A program made the translations under genes and the position numbers. A stretch of DNA of 64,000 bases from Butyrivibrio sp. LB2008 (GTDB lineage Bacteria; Bacillota; Clostridia; Lachnospirales; Lachnospiraceae), in assembly GCF_000621565.1 (NCBI RefSeq), contig NZ_JHXZ01000012.1, forward strand, positions 186,001 to 250,000, given 5' to 3'. Of the stretch, positions 9,723-18,341 are shown piece by piece. How positions within the stretch are numbered: the first letter of the stretch is position 1; the number at the start of each line of letters is the position of its first letter. The notes under the pieces are model-generated. The model searched no databases and was not told the origin of the DNA. It was given only the letters and a program-made list of their open reading frames with translations.

Positions 9723-10586
9723 ATGGAGCAGAAAACCGGTAAGGTTAAGGCATTATTGTTTGTAGCACTTGCAATAATTGTATTTTTTGTGGTTTTGACA
9801 ATCGGGCAGTGTATAATACTTATTCCGGCAATGGTCAAAGCGGCTATTGAAGAGGGATTGACGGATGGCGCGAGCTTAATGGAATACATGTACCAAAAAG
9901 AAGGGGTTATGGCAAACGCGCAGTTTGTTGGAGAAGTACTCTCTGTTACCGTGATGGCGATATGGTATTATTTTGGCTTTGTAAAAAAAGAGAAAAAAGC
10001 CGGTACATATGAGCCTGTAGTAAAAAAGTTTTCCGATAAATTTAACATATTATTTGCTCTTCTTTTGTTTTTGGCAGGAACGAGTCTTGTTTATGTCTTA
10101 TATTGGATAATGGGCCTGGTTATTCCGAGTGAAGTAGAAAATCTGAGCAATATGATAGGCGGGATGGATGACAATGCGCTTGGTTTAATAGCGGTTGTTA
10201 TTGGAGCGCCTTTGTCGGAGGAACTTACTCTTCGAGGAGTTGCAATGAAGAAAACAAAGCAGGCGTTTGGAATTATCGGATGTATGATAATGAGCTGTAT
10301 CTGTTTTGGAGTGGTCCATGGTAATATTGTTCAGGGAATATATACAATTCCACTTGGATTGATTTTTGGTTACGTCGCATATAAGTTTAATTCTGTAATT
10401 CCTACTATTTTCGGACATGCATTACATAATGGCCTTGGCGGATATGTCTATGATAAGATAGGTGTTGCCGGAATGGCTGTTATACTTGTTGTTAGCTGTG
10501 TGGGATTATTCCTTGTAATTCCAAAAGCACAAATATGTGAAAAATCCAAGAAGGATCCAAAGATAGATCTTGAAAAGGAACTGTAA
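9723..10586 (+). CDS. CPBP-family intramembrane metalloprotease
   Basis: A 287-residue polytopic membrane protein. The CPBP (Rce1/Abi) motifs are present: SEELTLRG (EExxxR) near residue 165, FGVVHG and GHALHNG, which together form the metal site. The family includes CAAX-type proteases and bacteriocin self-immunity proteins. ATG 9723 follows CAGGAGG by 5 bases. The region after the gene holds the 6S RNA. Substrate unknown. Confidence 0.85.
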   Translation: MEQKTGKVKALLFVALAIIVFFVVLTIGQCIILIPAMVKAAIEEGLTDGASLMEYMYQKEGVMANAQFVGEVLSVTVMAIWYYFGFVKKEKKAGTYEPVVKKFSDKFNILFALLLFLAGTSLVYVLYWIMGLVIPSEVENLSNMIGGMDDNALGLIAVVIGAPLSEELTLRGVAMKKTKQAFGIIGCMIMSCICFGVVHGNIVQGIYTIPLGLIFGYVAYKFNSVIPTIFGHALHNGLGGYVYDKIGVAGMAVILVVSCVGLFLVIPKAQICEKSKKDPKIDLEKEL

Positions 10587-10699
10587 ATATACGTTTTATA
10601 AATATAAGTTATATGTGAAAATACTCTTAAATCACGCGTAAACCCTTGAAAAATGCGCATGTATGGATTATATTAGAACTAACAAAGAACTACATCAGG

Positions 10700-10912
10700 T
10701 AGTTCTCCTGGGGTGTCCGACAATTCCTGTGTAATTTGAACCTACATTACTTTAAACGGGACTCCTACATCATTGGTATAAATGTCACGCCTTCGGCCCT
10801 GCGCATGCGCAGACAAAGCTATGGGAGAGGAAGACAGGCATATCAGTTGCGGTAACCCACCTGGCATTAGCTAGGAGTCAAATAACAGGAACCGGCATTT
10901 TGGGATAATTTT
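10700..10912 (+). ncRNA. ssrS: 6S RNA
   Basis: Recognised by its fold and conserved ends. CTGGGGTGTC (10708-10717) pairs with GGCATTTTGG (10894-10903) as the terminal stem; TTCCTGT (10724-10730) pairs with ACAGGAA (10885-10891); GACTCCTA (10760-10767) pairs with TAGGAGTC (10872-10879). Between the last two is an asymmetric bubble with a 5' side of about 29 bases, matching the open-promoter-like bulge of 6S RNA. The apical part includes CTGCGCATGCGCAG. Family role: binds housekeeping RNA polymerase and dampens transcription in stationary phase. A strong terminator follows at once. Ends are estimated. Confidence 0.8.
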
Positions 10913-10918
10913 GGGAAT

Positions 10919-10950
10919 AAAAGCAGTCATATGTTTTATGGCTGCTTTTT
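10919..10950 (+). terminator. Intrinsic terminator of the 6S RNA transcript
   Basis: A 13-bp stem (10919-10931 with 10937-10949, one G-U pair) with a 5-base loop, ending in a run of T. Confidence 0.9.
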
Positions 10951-10987
10951 CCATATGGATTGATAAAACAACGATATGGGGGAAGAC

Positions 10988-12118
10988 ATGAAATTAAATA
11001 ACAAGTGGTTTAAAAAGAAATGGGTTTCATACACTATCGCCACATGCTCGGCGGTTGTCTTATACATGTTGTTATCTAATTTTTCTACTATCATCGATGG
11101 AATAAATTCATTTTTTAGTTTCCTGAGACCTGTAATACTTGGTGTAGTAATAGCTTATATATTCAATCCGGTGGCAGTATTGCTTGAAAACGGCATATTT
11201 AAGAAGATAAAAAAAGAAAATACAAGATGGAAGATTTCTGTTGCATTTACGCTTATATTGATACTTCTTTCGGTTGTCCTTCTTTTTGTTGCACTTGTGC
11301 CGCAGCTTATTGACAGCGTGACGAAATTTGTCTCAAGCATAGGAGCATATGTTGATCCGTCAAACAGCTTTTTGGACGATCTTGAGAATAATAAGATCGT
11401 AAAGCTCTTTGAGATAGACCTCACCGCTATAGAGAATTTTGAGAAGAATATCCTTGGCAAGATAGGAGAGTATTTCTCTGAGAATGTGGACAGCTTTGTC
11501 AGCGGTTCGTTAAATGCAGGAAGAGGAATGTTTGATCTTGTACTCGCATTTATCTTTGCGATATATCTTCTTTTGGATAACAGAAGGCTTATCAAAGGCT
11601 TTTCGAAATTCATGGGACTTATCATGAAGGAAAAGACATATAAAAGAGCCTGTGATCTTACGGACAGATGCAATGCGATCCTTATCAGATATATAAGTTT
11701 TGATATTATAGACGGAATCATAGTAGGCGTTATAAACCTTATATACATGCTGATAGCGGGGCAACCGTATTCTGTATTGATCTCGGTTATAGTCGGAGTG
11801 ACCAATCTTGCGCCGACTTTCGGACCTATAGTCGGAGGCGCGATAGGAGCATTTATCCTTGTGCTTGAGAATCCGTGGTATGCACTTTGGTTTATTATAT
11901 TTACGATCATCCTGCAGACTGTCGACGGATATATATTAAAGCCCAGACTCTTTGGCGAAAGTCTTGGGGTATCACCGCTTATGATACTTGTAGCGATCGT
12001 GCTGGGCGGAAGGAAATTCGGAGTTATCGGAATCCTTCTTGCAATCCCTTTTGCGGCTATCATCGATTTTATATTGAAAGACTATATAATAAAAAAACTT
12101 GAGGAAAAACGTGCGTAG
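10988..12118 (+). CDS. AI-2E family transporter (UPF0118 membrane protein)
   Basis: A 376-residue polytopic membrane protein of the AI-2E transporter family: two N-terminal helices (YTIATCSAVVLYMLL, then FLRPVILGVVIAYIFNP), a soluble stretch, and a C-terminal bundle with the family block APTFGPIVGG and the ending LGGRKFGVIGILLAIPFAA. Members include TqsA and Na+/H+ antiporter-like proteins, so the substrate cannot be stated. ATG 10988 is preferred because GGGGGA lies just before it; an in-frame ATG at 10976 overlaps that site. Confidence 0.88.
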   Translation: MKLNNKWFKKKWVSYTIATCSAVVLYMLLSNFSTIIDGINSFFSFLRPVILGVVIAYIFNPVAVLLENGIFKKIKKENTRWKISVAFTLILILLSVVLLFVALVPQLIDSVTKFVSSIGAYVDPSNSFLDDLENNKIVKLFEIDLTAIENFEKNILGKIGEYFSENVDSFVSGSLNAGRGMFDLVLAFIFAIYLLLDNRRLIKGFSKFMGLIMKEKTYKRACDLTDRCNAILIRYISFDIIDGIIVGVINLIYMLIAGQPYSVLISVIVGVTNLAPTFGPIVGGAIGAFILVLENPWYALWFIIFTIILQTVDGYILKPRLFGESLGVSPLMILVAIVLGGRKFGVIGILLAIPFAAIIDFILKDYIIKKLEEKRA

Positions 12119-12190
12119 AGGTACAATATATAGTAGTAAAATAATTTGCTATATCGAATTATTGAATTGTTTTTATTTGGGGGTAACGCA

Positions 12191-12382
12191 ATGATGGAAT
12201 TTATTGAGAACGCAATAGATTTTGGAAAGAAGAAACTGGACAAGGCAATTAAGTTTTGGAACGGTCTCGATGATGATAAGAAGAGGCTTTATACAGTGTG
12301 CGCCATCGTTGTGGTCAGCTTTATTGTTGTAGCTTCAATTGCTTATAGCTTGGGAAAATCACGCAGAGGGAAATTCATCTGA
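12191..12382 (+). CDS. Small single-pass membrane protein
   Basis: A 63-residue protein: an amphipathic N-terminal half rich in Lys and Asp (FGKKKLDKAIKFW) and one membrane helix (VCAIVVVSFIVVASIAYSLG) followed by a basic tail. TTGGGGG lies about 7 bases before ATG 12191. The gene is followed by its own terminator. Not recognised as a named family. Confidence 0.7.
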   Translation: MMEFIENAIDFGKKKLDKAIKFWNGLDDDKKRLYTVCAIVVVSFIVVASIAYSLGKSRRGKFI

Positions 12383-12383
12383 T

Positions 12384-12420
12384 AAAAATGCATCAGATAT
12401 ACTATTGATGCCCATTTTTA
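12384..12420 (+). terminator. Terminator after the small membrane protein gene
   Basis: AAAAATG-CATCA pairs with TGATG-CCCATTTTT (two unpaired C), ending in five T. Confidence 0.75.
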
Positions 12421-12447
12421 CGTATATTACATTTATTTGGTATGCTC

Positions 12448-12490
12448 AAAAGAGCCCGTTAAGCGAAAAAACGTTTTAACGGCTCTTTTT
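12448..12490 (+). terminator. Second terminator in the leader of pfp
   Basis: AAAGAGCC-C-GTTAA pairs with TTAACGGCTCTTT with one bulged C, followed by TTTTTTT. It lies about 60 bases upstream of the pfp start, inside an open extension of that frame, which argues against the longer start. It could act as an attenuator. Confidence 0.75.
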
Positions 12491-12553
12491 TTGGTGACAG
12501 TTATCGTTTTTTCGAATATAATGGTAGTATACTTTCGAAAGGGGACAGGAGTT

Positions 12554-13813
12554 ATGGTGCAGAAAAAGAAAAGAAACGTAATTGTTGGGCAATCCGGTGG
12601 TCCTACCGCGGCAATTAATTCTTCACTTGCCGGCGTGTACAGAACCGCCATCGACCGTGGATACAAAAAGGTTTACGGTATGATCCATGGCGTACAGGGT
12701 CTCATGGAAGGTCGCTATGTCGATCTGTCTGATCACATTCAGTCCGGGCTCGATATCGAGCTTTTGAAAAGAACTCCCTCGGCATATCTTGGTTCTTGCA
12801 GATACAAGCTTCCGGAGATTTTTGAAAGTAAAGAGATATACGAGAAGATCTTTGAGATTCTTGTAAAATTGGAGATCGATTGTTTTATCTACATCGGCGG
12901 AAATGATTCCATGGATACGATAAAGAAGCTGTCTGATTATGCTATCATCACAGGCTCTGATATCAGATTCGTCGGATGCCCTAAGACAATCGACAACGAT
13001 CTGGCTCTTACAGATCATACTCCGGGTTATGGCTCAGCAGCCAAGTACATCGGAACCTCTGTAAAAGAGATAATAAGAGACAGCTGGTCTCTTGAGACAA
13101 GCCACGGACAGGTTATCATAGTGGAAGTAATGGGAAGAAATGCAGGTTGGCTTACAGGTGCCACAGCGCTTGCTAAGGGCGAAGATTGTGACGGACCTGA
13201 TGCCATCTATATGCCTGAGATTCCGTTTGATATGGATGCTTTCCTTAAGAAGATAAAAGCTCTTTTGAAGACAAAGGCATCTATTGTTGTTGCTGTATCT
13301 GAAGGTATCAGGACCAAGGACGGCAAATATGTCAGCGATCTTGACAACTCCGTTGAGTATGTGGATGCATTCGGACACAAGCAGCTCACGGGTACAGCGA
13401 GATATCTTTGCAATGTAGTTTCCACAGAGTGCGGATGCAAAACACGTGCTATTGAACTTTCAACTCTTCAGAGAGCGGCAAGTCATTGCGCGTCACGAGT
13501 AGATATTCTTGAAGCTTATGAAGTGGGCGGTGCTGCAATGAAGTCTGCCGATGAAGGTGACAGCGGCAAGATGGTCGTTATAGAGAGACTTTCTGACGAT
13601 CCTTATCAGGCAGGAACTGAGGTCAAGGATGTTCATAAGATCGCGAACGATGAGAGAGTTGTTCCGAGAGAGTGGATCAGCAAGGATGGAACATACGTAA
13701 CGAATGAGTTCATCACTTATGTGAGACCTCTTATTCAGGGTGATGTGGGTCCGATTATGGTTGATGGTATTCCCAGACATCTGTACAGACCTGGATTCCA
13801 GGACATCCTTTGA
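12554..13813 (+). CDS. pfp: Pyrophosphate-dependent 6-phosphofructokinase
   Basis: A 419-residue phosphofructokinase. VGQSGGPTAAIN opens the fold. IGGNDSMDT carries Asp where ATP enzymes carry Gly, and CPKTIDNDL carries Lys where they carry Gly; both point to pyrophosphate as phosphoryl donor. MGRNAGWLTG binds sugar phosphate. PPi-dependent enzymes are reversible and save ATP in fermenters. ATG 12554 follows CAGGAG; upstream in-frame residues would be translated through a terminator hairpin and were excluded. HU follows after a promoter. Confidence 0.93.
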   Translation: MVQKKKRNVIVGQSGGPTAAINSSLAGVYRTAIDRGYKKVYGMIHGVQGLMEGRYVDLSDHIQSGLDIELLKRTPSAYLGSCRYKLPEIFESKEIYEKIFEILVKLEIDCFIYIGGNDSMDTIKKLSDYAIITGSDIRFVGCPKTIDNDLALTDHTPGYGSAAKYIGTSVKEIIRDSWSLETSHGQVIIVEVMGRNAGWLTGATALAKGEDCDGPDAIYMPEIPFDMDAFLKKIKALLKTKASIVVAVSEGIRTKDGKYVSDLDNSVEYVDAFGHKQLTGTARYLCNVVSTECGCKTRAIELSTLQRAASHCASRVDILEAYEVGGAAMKSADEGDSGKMVVIERLSDDPYQAGTEVKDVHKIANDERVVPREWISKDGTYVTNEFITYVRPLIQGDVGPIMVDGIPRHLYRPGFQDIL

Positions 13814-13885
13814 TGAAAAAGAGCTATAACAAGCGTTTTTTTTAGAAAAAATCATGAAATTTCCGCATTTTTCCGCTTTTTTTGG

Positions 13886-13914
13886 TTGTTATGTGCTTGA
13901 AATGGTGGTAAAAT
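13886..13914 (+). promoter_or_regulatory. Sigma-A-type promoter of the HU gene
   Basis: TTGTTA (13886-13891), a 17-base spacer and TAAAAT (13909-13914), 43 bases before the HU start. Confidence 0.65.
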
Positions 13915-13956
13915 GGGCAATGTAGTAAAATAAATTTCTTTTTGGAGGGAAATTAC

Positions 13957-14235
13957 ATGAACAAGACAGAACTTATTGATGCAATTGCTAAGGAAGCAGG
14001 ACTTTCAAAGAAGGATGCTGCTGCAGCACTTAACGCTTTCACAGAGACAGTTACAAAGGAACTTAAGAAAAAAGGAAAGGTTCAGCTTGTAGGTTTCGGA
14101 ACATTCGAGACAACAAAGAGAGCAGCTAGAACCGGTAAGAATCCTCAGACTGGTGAAGCTATCAAGATTCCTGCATCTATAGCACCTAAGTTCAAAGCTG
14201 GTAAGGCTCTTAAGGATCTTGTAAACAAGAAGTAA
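13957..14235 (+). CDS. hup: HU family DNA-binding protein
   Basis: A 92-residue nucleoid protein. The N-terminus MNKTELIDAIAKEAG, the core GKVQLVGFGTFE and the DNA-binding arm RTGKNPQTGE are textbook HU. It binds DNA as a dimer and bends it. ATG 13957 follows GGAGGGA; an upstream ATG at 13942 overlaps that site. A terminator follows, so the gene forms a single-gene unit with its own promoter. Confidence 0.96.
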   Translation: MNKTELIDAIAKEAGLSKKDAAAALNAFTETVTKELKKKGKVQLVGFGTFETTKRAARTGKNPQTGEAIKIPASIAPKFKAGKALKDLVNKK

Positions 14236-14246
14236 TTTTATACTAT

Positions 14247-14279
14247 AAAAAGGCTGTACCATAAGTGCAGTCTTTTTTT
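14247..14279 (+). terminator. Terminator of the HU gene
   Basis: AAAAAGGCTG pairs with CAGTCTTTTT (one G-U pair), then a T-run. Confidence 0.85.
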
Positions 14280-14387
14280 GTGCCCGAAAAAGCCGGTGCC
14301 TGGCGAGCGCAATATTGAAAAAACATAAAATTTTTATTAAAATTATATTATATATAACTGAAGAAAACCTATGAAGGGCGGACTTAT

Positions 14388-16049
14388 ATGAATTTTGAAA
14401 AGAGTTTTGAAAACTTTGTTCAGATACTTTCGGAAGAGGAAGTCACACCGGAGATATCGCCAAGTGCAATTGCCGATATTGCCAAGGAGTATTCTCTTAG
14501 GTCTATTGTCTCTATAGTTTCTTATGCAAAAGGCTCTGAACAGGAGGGGGAACCCGACACTGTTATACCGCTGTTTGGCCCTGTTCCCGAAGGGGAAGCG
14601 CCTGCATATTTTTTCCGTAACAATATAGCGGGACAGAAGACGGTTACATATAACATTTACCTGTATGGCGACAAACAGTGGAATGATGATGAGTATAAGA
14701 GTTTTTCGATTCTGGTGGATATTCTTTCTTTTCATATGGAGAGATTTCTTTTAAATACAGTTGTCAGAGAGAGCACACTCAAGCAGTATCTGACAGGTCT
14801 TCCCAATTCTGGAGGATTTCTTGTTTTTGCTTCAAAGCTCTGCGAAAGCGGAGATATAATGCTTTATGATTCCTTTTATTTCAATTTAAAAAGCTTTGGT
14901 CTGTACAGCAGACGCTACGGCATTGCCGAGGGCGATGAGATCATGAAAAGATATGCGAAGAAGCTAAAAGGGTTCTTCAATAAAGATGAGATCGTTGCGC
15001 ACCTTGGAGGCGATAATTACACTGCGCTTGTTAAGAAGGAGAGGACAAAAGACTTTTTGAATTTCCTGTCAGGAGTTGATGTATACGGTATCAGAAACGG
15101 CAAAGAAGAACCTATAAAGATCGCCGCGGTCTGCGGAGTGTATGCGGTTGATGATTCGCTTAAAGATGCCGGACAGCTCCTTTCAAGAGCCGCTATGGCG
15201 CTTAATTATGCCAAGAATGAGGCGAATAAGCCGTATGTATTTGTAAATAAAGCAATGAGCACCCGTATCTACAGGCAAAAGCAGATTGAAGACAGATACG
15301 AAGAAGCTTTGGAAAATGACGAGTTCAGAATATATCTTCAGCCTAAGGTTGATACGATAACCGGCGAGATAGTGGGAGCAGAAGCATTGTCGAGATGGTT
15401 CTGTAACGGAATTGTACTGTATCCGACTGAATTCATTCCTATTTTGGAGCAGGAGGGCATGGTAGCATCTCTTGATCTTTATGTACTCAAAAAAGCCTGT
15501 GAATTTATCAGCGACTGGCAAAAGCGCGGAATACCGACAGTGCCTATTTCTGTCAATTTCTCGCGAAGAGACTTAAGCTACAAGCGCATTGTCGAAGAGA
15601 TTACTGAAGTAATCGATAAATACGGAATAGACAGGAAGTTCATAGAGATAGAAGTTACAGAGACAGTAAGCGAAGATGAGAGATCTCTTATGACAAGCTT
15701 CTTGTCCAAATTAAAAGACGCAGGCATAAATACCGCCATAGACGATTTCGGAACAGGTTACTCGTCACTTTCCACATTGCGAGATTTCCCCGTTAAAGTA
15801 ATCAAGATCGACAAAACATTTATCGGCAATGATAACCTTAGCAAAAATGATGAGATTGTCCTTAAAAACATCATTACAATGTCAAAAGAGCTCGGAATAG
15901 ACGTTGTCACCGAAGGTGTCGAAAGAGAAGACCAGATCGAACTCCTAAAAGGAGTAGGCTGTCACATCGTACAAGGCTTCTTCTACGATAACCCCATGCC
16001 CAAACCCGACTTTGAAAAACGCCTTGAAAAGAAATACTACTCAGAATAA
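14388..16049 (+). CDS. GGDEF/EAL protein, likely c-di-GMP phosphodiesterase
   Basis: A 553-residue cytoplasmic protein: an N-terminal sensory region of about 140 residues without clear motif, a degenerate GGDEF domain (AHLGGDNY in place of GGDEF, about 205) and an EAL domain. The EAL domain keeps its catalytic set: GAEALSRW (about 332), an Asn in VNFSRRD, Glu in EIEVTE, DDFGTGYSS (about 452), Lys in VIKIDKTF, Glu in TEGVE and Gln in VQGFFY. It should therefore hydrolyse c-di-GMP, while the GGDEF half may bind GTP or signal only. ATG 14388 follows GAAGGGCGGA. A long palindrome follows the gene. Confidence 0.9.
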   Translation: MNFEKSFENFVQILSEEEVTPEISPSAIADIAKEYSLRSIVSIVSYAKGSEQEGEPDTVIPLFGPVPEGEAPAYFFRNNIAGQKTVTYNIYLYGDKQWNDDEYKSFSILVDILSFHMERFLLNTVVRESTLKQYLTGLPNSGGFLVFASKLCESGDIMLYDSFYFNLKSFGLYSRRYGIAEGDEIMKRYAKKLKGFFNKDEIVAHLGGDNYTALVKKERTKDFLNFLSGVDVYGIRNGKEEPIKIAAVCGVYAVDDSLKDAGQLLSRAAMALNYAKNEANKPYVFVNKAMSTRIYRQKQIEDRYEEALENDEFRIYLQPKVDTITGEIVGAEALSRWFCNGIVLYPTEFIPILEQEGMVASLDLYVLKKACEFISDWQKRGIPTVPISVNFSRRDLSYKRIVEEITEVIDKYGIDRKFIEIEVTETVSEDERSLMTSFLSKLKDAGINTAIDDFGTGYSSLSTLRDFPVKVIKIDKTFIGNDNLSKNDEIVLKNIITMSKELGIDVVTEGVEREDQIELLKGVGCHIVQGFFYDNPMPKPDFEKRLEKKYYSE

Positions 16050-16140
16050 AAAAACATCAAAATACCTAAAGACTAACAACTACCTAAAGGCAGAACTTCC
16101 AGCCTACCAACACCCCAAAACTGGGAGCCTGAGTTCAAGA

Positions 16141-16321
16141 GGTCTGTAAGGGATAAAAAAATATAGGTCTATGCAATTTTTTGCGATTTTGTGCCACGGA
16201 AATGAGACCAAGAAAAAACGAATGCCTCTGCATTCGCTTTTTCTGCTCTGGTCTCATTGCAGTGCTCGGCACAATCAGAGCAAAAATGCATAGACCTATA
16301 TTTTTTTATCCCTTACAGACC
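16141..16321. repeat. 181-bp nested palindromic element between convergent genes
   Basis: The outer arms, 16141-16175 and 16287-16321, are perfect 35-base inverted repeats. Inside, TGTGCC pairs with GGCACA, AATGAGACCA with TGGTCTCATT, and at the apex CGAATGC (16219-16225) with GCATTCG (16230-16236). The outer arms hold A7/T7 runs, so it may end transcription in both directions, or be a MITE-like element. No target-site duplication was evident. Confidence 0.9.
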
Positions 16322-16328
16322 GATCAAT

Positions 16329-17216
16329 TTACTCAGTCCTTTCATCGCCCCAGAAGAAGAGGGCAACGGTGCCGGGGCCGGTGTGACTTCCGATGGTTGT
16401 TCCTATATCGAATAACTTGATCTTACCCTTGAGAGCAGGAATCTGAGCCTCGATCATATCGGCTACCGCTCTTGCATCATCGTAGCAGTCTGAGTGAGAA
16501 ATGAAGCAACTGTTATTGTAATCTGTTCTGTTCTCACAAAGCTCGAACATCTTCTTTACCTGAGCCTTCATAACGGCATTTTTGCCTCTTACCTTTGCTT
16601 TTACACAAAGATGTCCTTCTCTGTCAATATTGAGAAGAGGACAGATATTAAGTACATTTCCGATTGCTCCGGCAGCTTTTGAAACACGTCCGTTTCTCAC
16701 AAGGTACTTAAGATCTGAAACAAAGAACCAGCTCTGAACATAGTACTTATTTTTCTCAACCCAGTCATGAAGTTCATCGATATCTTTTCCCTCATCACGA
16801 AGGTCTGCCAGCTTGTCTGCTACAAGTCCGAGACCGGCTGAAGCAGCATAAGTATCAACGATGTAGATCTTACGATCGGGATATTTTTCTTTTAACTGCT
16901 CACATGCGACAGATGCGGAATTGAATGTTCCGGATATTCCCGAGCTGAGTGCGAGATGAAGGATGTCTTTGCCTTCTTTAAGGAAAGGCTCGAAGAATTC
17001 TACATATTCACCGATACTTACCTGAGAAGTCCTTGTCATGGCGCCCTGAGCCATCATTTCATAGAATTTCTTGAAAGGAATTGAATCTCCGAGATCGTCC
17101 GGGTAATCTTTTCCGTCTATTTCAAAGTGAAAGTAAACATATTTAATGTCTCTTTTATCAAAATGCTCACGCGAAAGATCTGCAGTTGAGCATGTGCTAA
17201 TAATAAATTCGTTCAT
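16329..17216 (-). CDS. DegV family fatty-acid-binding protein
   Basis: A 295-residue DegV protein. The N-terminal IISTCSTADLS and the fatty-acid-binding motifs TRTSQVS and SSGISGTFNSA are visible; DIGTTIGSHTGPGT close to the end is the C-terminal family signature. DegV/FakB proteins bind a fatty acid and present it to the FakA kinase; no kinase gene is nearby. The start was set at ATG 17216, preceded on this strand by AAAAAGGGGA; the frame extends to 17261 without a site. A consensus promoter lies upstream. Confidence 0.93.
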   Translation of the reverse strand: MNEFIISTCSTADLSREHFDKRDIKYVYFHFEIDGKDYPDDLGDSIPFKKFYEMMAQGAMTRTSQVSIGEYVEFFEPFLKEGKDILHLALSSGISGTFNSASVACEQLKEKYPDRKIYIVDTYAASAGLGLVADKLADLRDEGKDIDELHDWVEKNKYYVQSWFFVSDLKYLVRNGRVSKAAGAIGNVLNICPLLNIDREGHLCVKAKVRGKNAVMKAQVKKMFELCENRTDYNNSCFISHSDCYDDARAVADMIEAQIPALKGKIKLFDIGTTIGSHTGPGTVALFFWGDERTE

Positions 17217-17252
17217 AGCGTCCCCTTTTTTGCTGTGTTTAAGTCCTTTAAT

Positions 17253-17281
17253 ATCATACAATAATAACCTTTTTGTATCAA
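17253..17281 (-). promoter_or_regulatory. Promoter of the DegV gene
   Basis: On the minus strand TTGATA (17281-17276), 17 bases, TATGAT (17258-17253). Confidence 0.8.
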
Positions 17282-17364
17282 ATTAATTAAGGGGTGAATT
17301 GTTTATGCGAATTCATGGGAATTGTCTGAATTGTCTGAATATAAAAATAATTCAAAAAAGATGA

Positions 17365-17393
17365 TTGACAAAACTATAGGGTTCTGGTATATT
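17365..17393 (+). promoter_or_regulatory. Promoter of the mntP leader
   Basis: TTGACA (17365-17370), a 17-base spacer, TATATT (17388-17393). The -35 box is perfect. Transcription would begin close to 17400, at the first base of the structured leader. Confidence 0.88.
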
Positions 17394-17402
17394 ATAGTTA
17401 CA

Positions 17403-17552
17403 ATCACTTAAGAGATAAAACCTAAGTATCCGAGGTGGCTTAAGCTTCACCAAAGGAAAACGGATGGTTATCGGAACGGCTGACATCTACAGCTAGGGTG
17501 GCGAGGCTTCACATATGCCGAGGGATGTCGAGGTGCCGTTGCAGTAAGTGAT
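17403..17552 (+). ncRNA. Structured leader of mntP, riboswitch-like, class not recognised
   Basis: About 150 bases that fold into a closed three-way junction. P1: ATCACTTA (17403-17410) with TAAGTGAT (17545-17552). P2: ATCCG with CGGAT, enclosing GGTGG...TTCACC and AAAGGAAAA. P3: AACGGC with GCCGTT, continued by GACATC with GATGTC, enclosing a loop with CTAGGGTGGCGAGG. A promoter lies immediately before it and a terminator 50 bases after it, ahead of the manganese exporter gene. The known class for such genes, yybP-ykoY, has a GGGGAGTAG element that I do not find. I also compared from memory with the S-box, M-box, lysine, TPP, FMN, ydaO, NiCo and guanidine classes without a match. A metal ligand is inference. 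Confidence 0.65.
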
Positions 17553-17603
17553 TTAATATAAATAAAACGAAAAAGAGAGGACAGACCATTGGAAAATCAG
17601 ACA

Positions 17604-17651
17604 TGAAGGTGAGTGTTCATTAGTTTAATGGATGCTTGCCTTCAATTTTTT
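17604..17651 (+). terminator. Terminator of the mntP leader (expression platform)
   Basis: TGAAGGTGAGTGTTCATTA (17604-17622) pairs with 17627-17644 throughout, with several G-U pairs, and is followed by ATTTTTTTG. It lies before the true start of mntP and must be bypassed for expression. Confidence 0.85.
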
Positions 17652-17733
17652 TGCGCTTTTTTGGAGGCATATTATTGTTCCGGACACCATGTTTTGGTAT
17701 GATAATGTGTACATACCTTTTCGGGAGAATGAT

Positions 17734-18324
17734 ATGACTAATACTATATTGTTTCTTACAAATAGCGTTTTGTTGGGAGTAGGACTCGCCATGGACGCTT
17801 TTTCTGTTTCTCTTGCAAATGGATTTGCAGACACCGGCATGAGCAAAAAAAGAAGATTGGAAATTTCCGGTGTATATGCGATATTCCAGCTTGCAATGCC
17901 GCTTATAGGTTGGTTCCTTGTTCATAATGCGGCAAATCTTTTTAATGGCTTTAAAGTACTTATTCCGTGGATTGCACTCTTTTTGCTGGCTTTGATAGGC
18001 GGTAAGATGCTTCTTGAAGGATTTCAGGATAAGAAAGATCCTGATAGGGAAAAGAGTGAAGTAGATGGAACTTTATCTGACAAAGTGCTGGTTCTTCAGG
18101 GAATAGCCACTTCTATCGATGCGCTTTCCGTTGGATTTACAATTTCACAGTACGGTGTTCTTATGGTTCTTGCATGCACCACAATAATAGGTGCGGTTAC
18201 CTGGCTCGTATGCTATGCGGGACTTAAGCTTGGAATCAAATTCGGAACAAAACTTGCGGGCAATGCAAAGATAGTAGGCGGACTTATCCTTATTGGAATA
18301 GGTCTTGAGATATTCTTTGGATAA
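17734..18324 (+). CDS. mntP: Manganese efflux pump MntP
   Basis: A 196-residue, six-helix membrane protein. The two repeated blocks with acidic metal sites are visible: [14 protein letters not shown] at about 15-28 and [14 protein letters not shown] in the second half. This is the MntP (YebN) family, which exports Mn2+. The start at ATG 17734 follows GGGAG; the open frame reaches back to 17632 but that part lies within the terminator hairpin. Controlled by the structured leader upstream. A GIY-YIG gene follows after 17 bases. Confidence 0.93.
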   Translation: MTNTILFLTNSVLLGVGLAMDAFSVSLANGFADTGMSKKRRLEISGVYAIFQLAMPLIGWFLVHNAANLFNGFKVLIPWIALFLLALIGGKMLLEGFQDKKDPDREKSEVDGTLSDKVLVLQGIATSIDALSVGFTISQYGVLMVLACTTIIGAVTWLVCYAGLKLGIKFGTKLAGNAKIVGGLILIGIGLEIFFG

Positions 18325-18341
18325 ATTCATTTGGAAAAAAT

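Noticed and set aside
10587..10987. tmRNA or RNase P RNA
   Set aside because: Conserved cores of those RNAs are absent; the stems and end sequences fit 6S RNA.
12437..12553. N-terminal extension of the phosphofructokinase with a hydrophobic stretch
   Set aside because: Would be translated through a terminator hairpin; ATG 12554 has a strong site and matches family starts.
17403..17552. yybP-ykoY manganese riboswitch
   Set aside because: Expected class for mntP, but the GGGGAGTAG loop element is absent; kept as an unassigned leader.
17632..17733. Longer N-terminus of MntP
   Set aside because: Lies in the leader terminator; ATG 17734 has GGGAG upstream and fits the family length.
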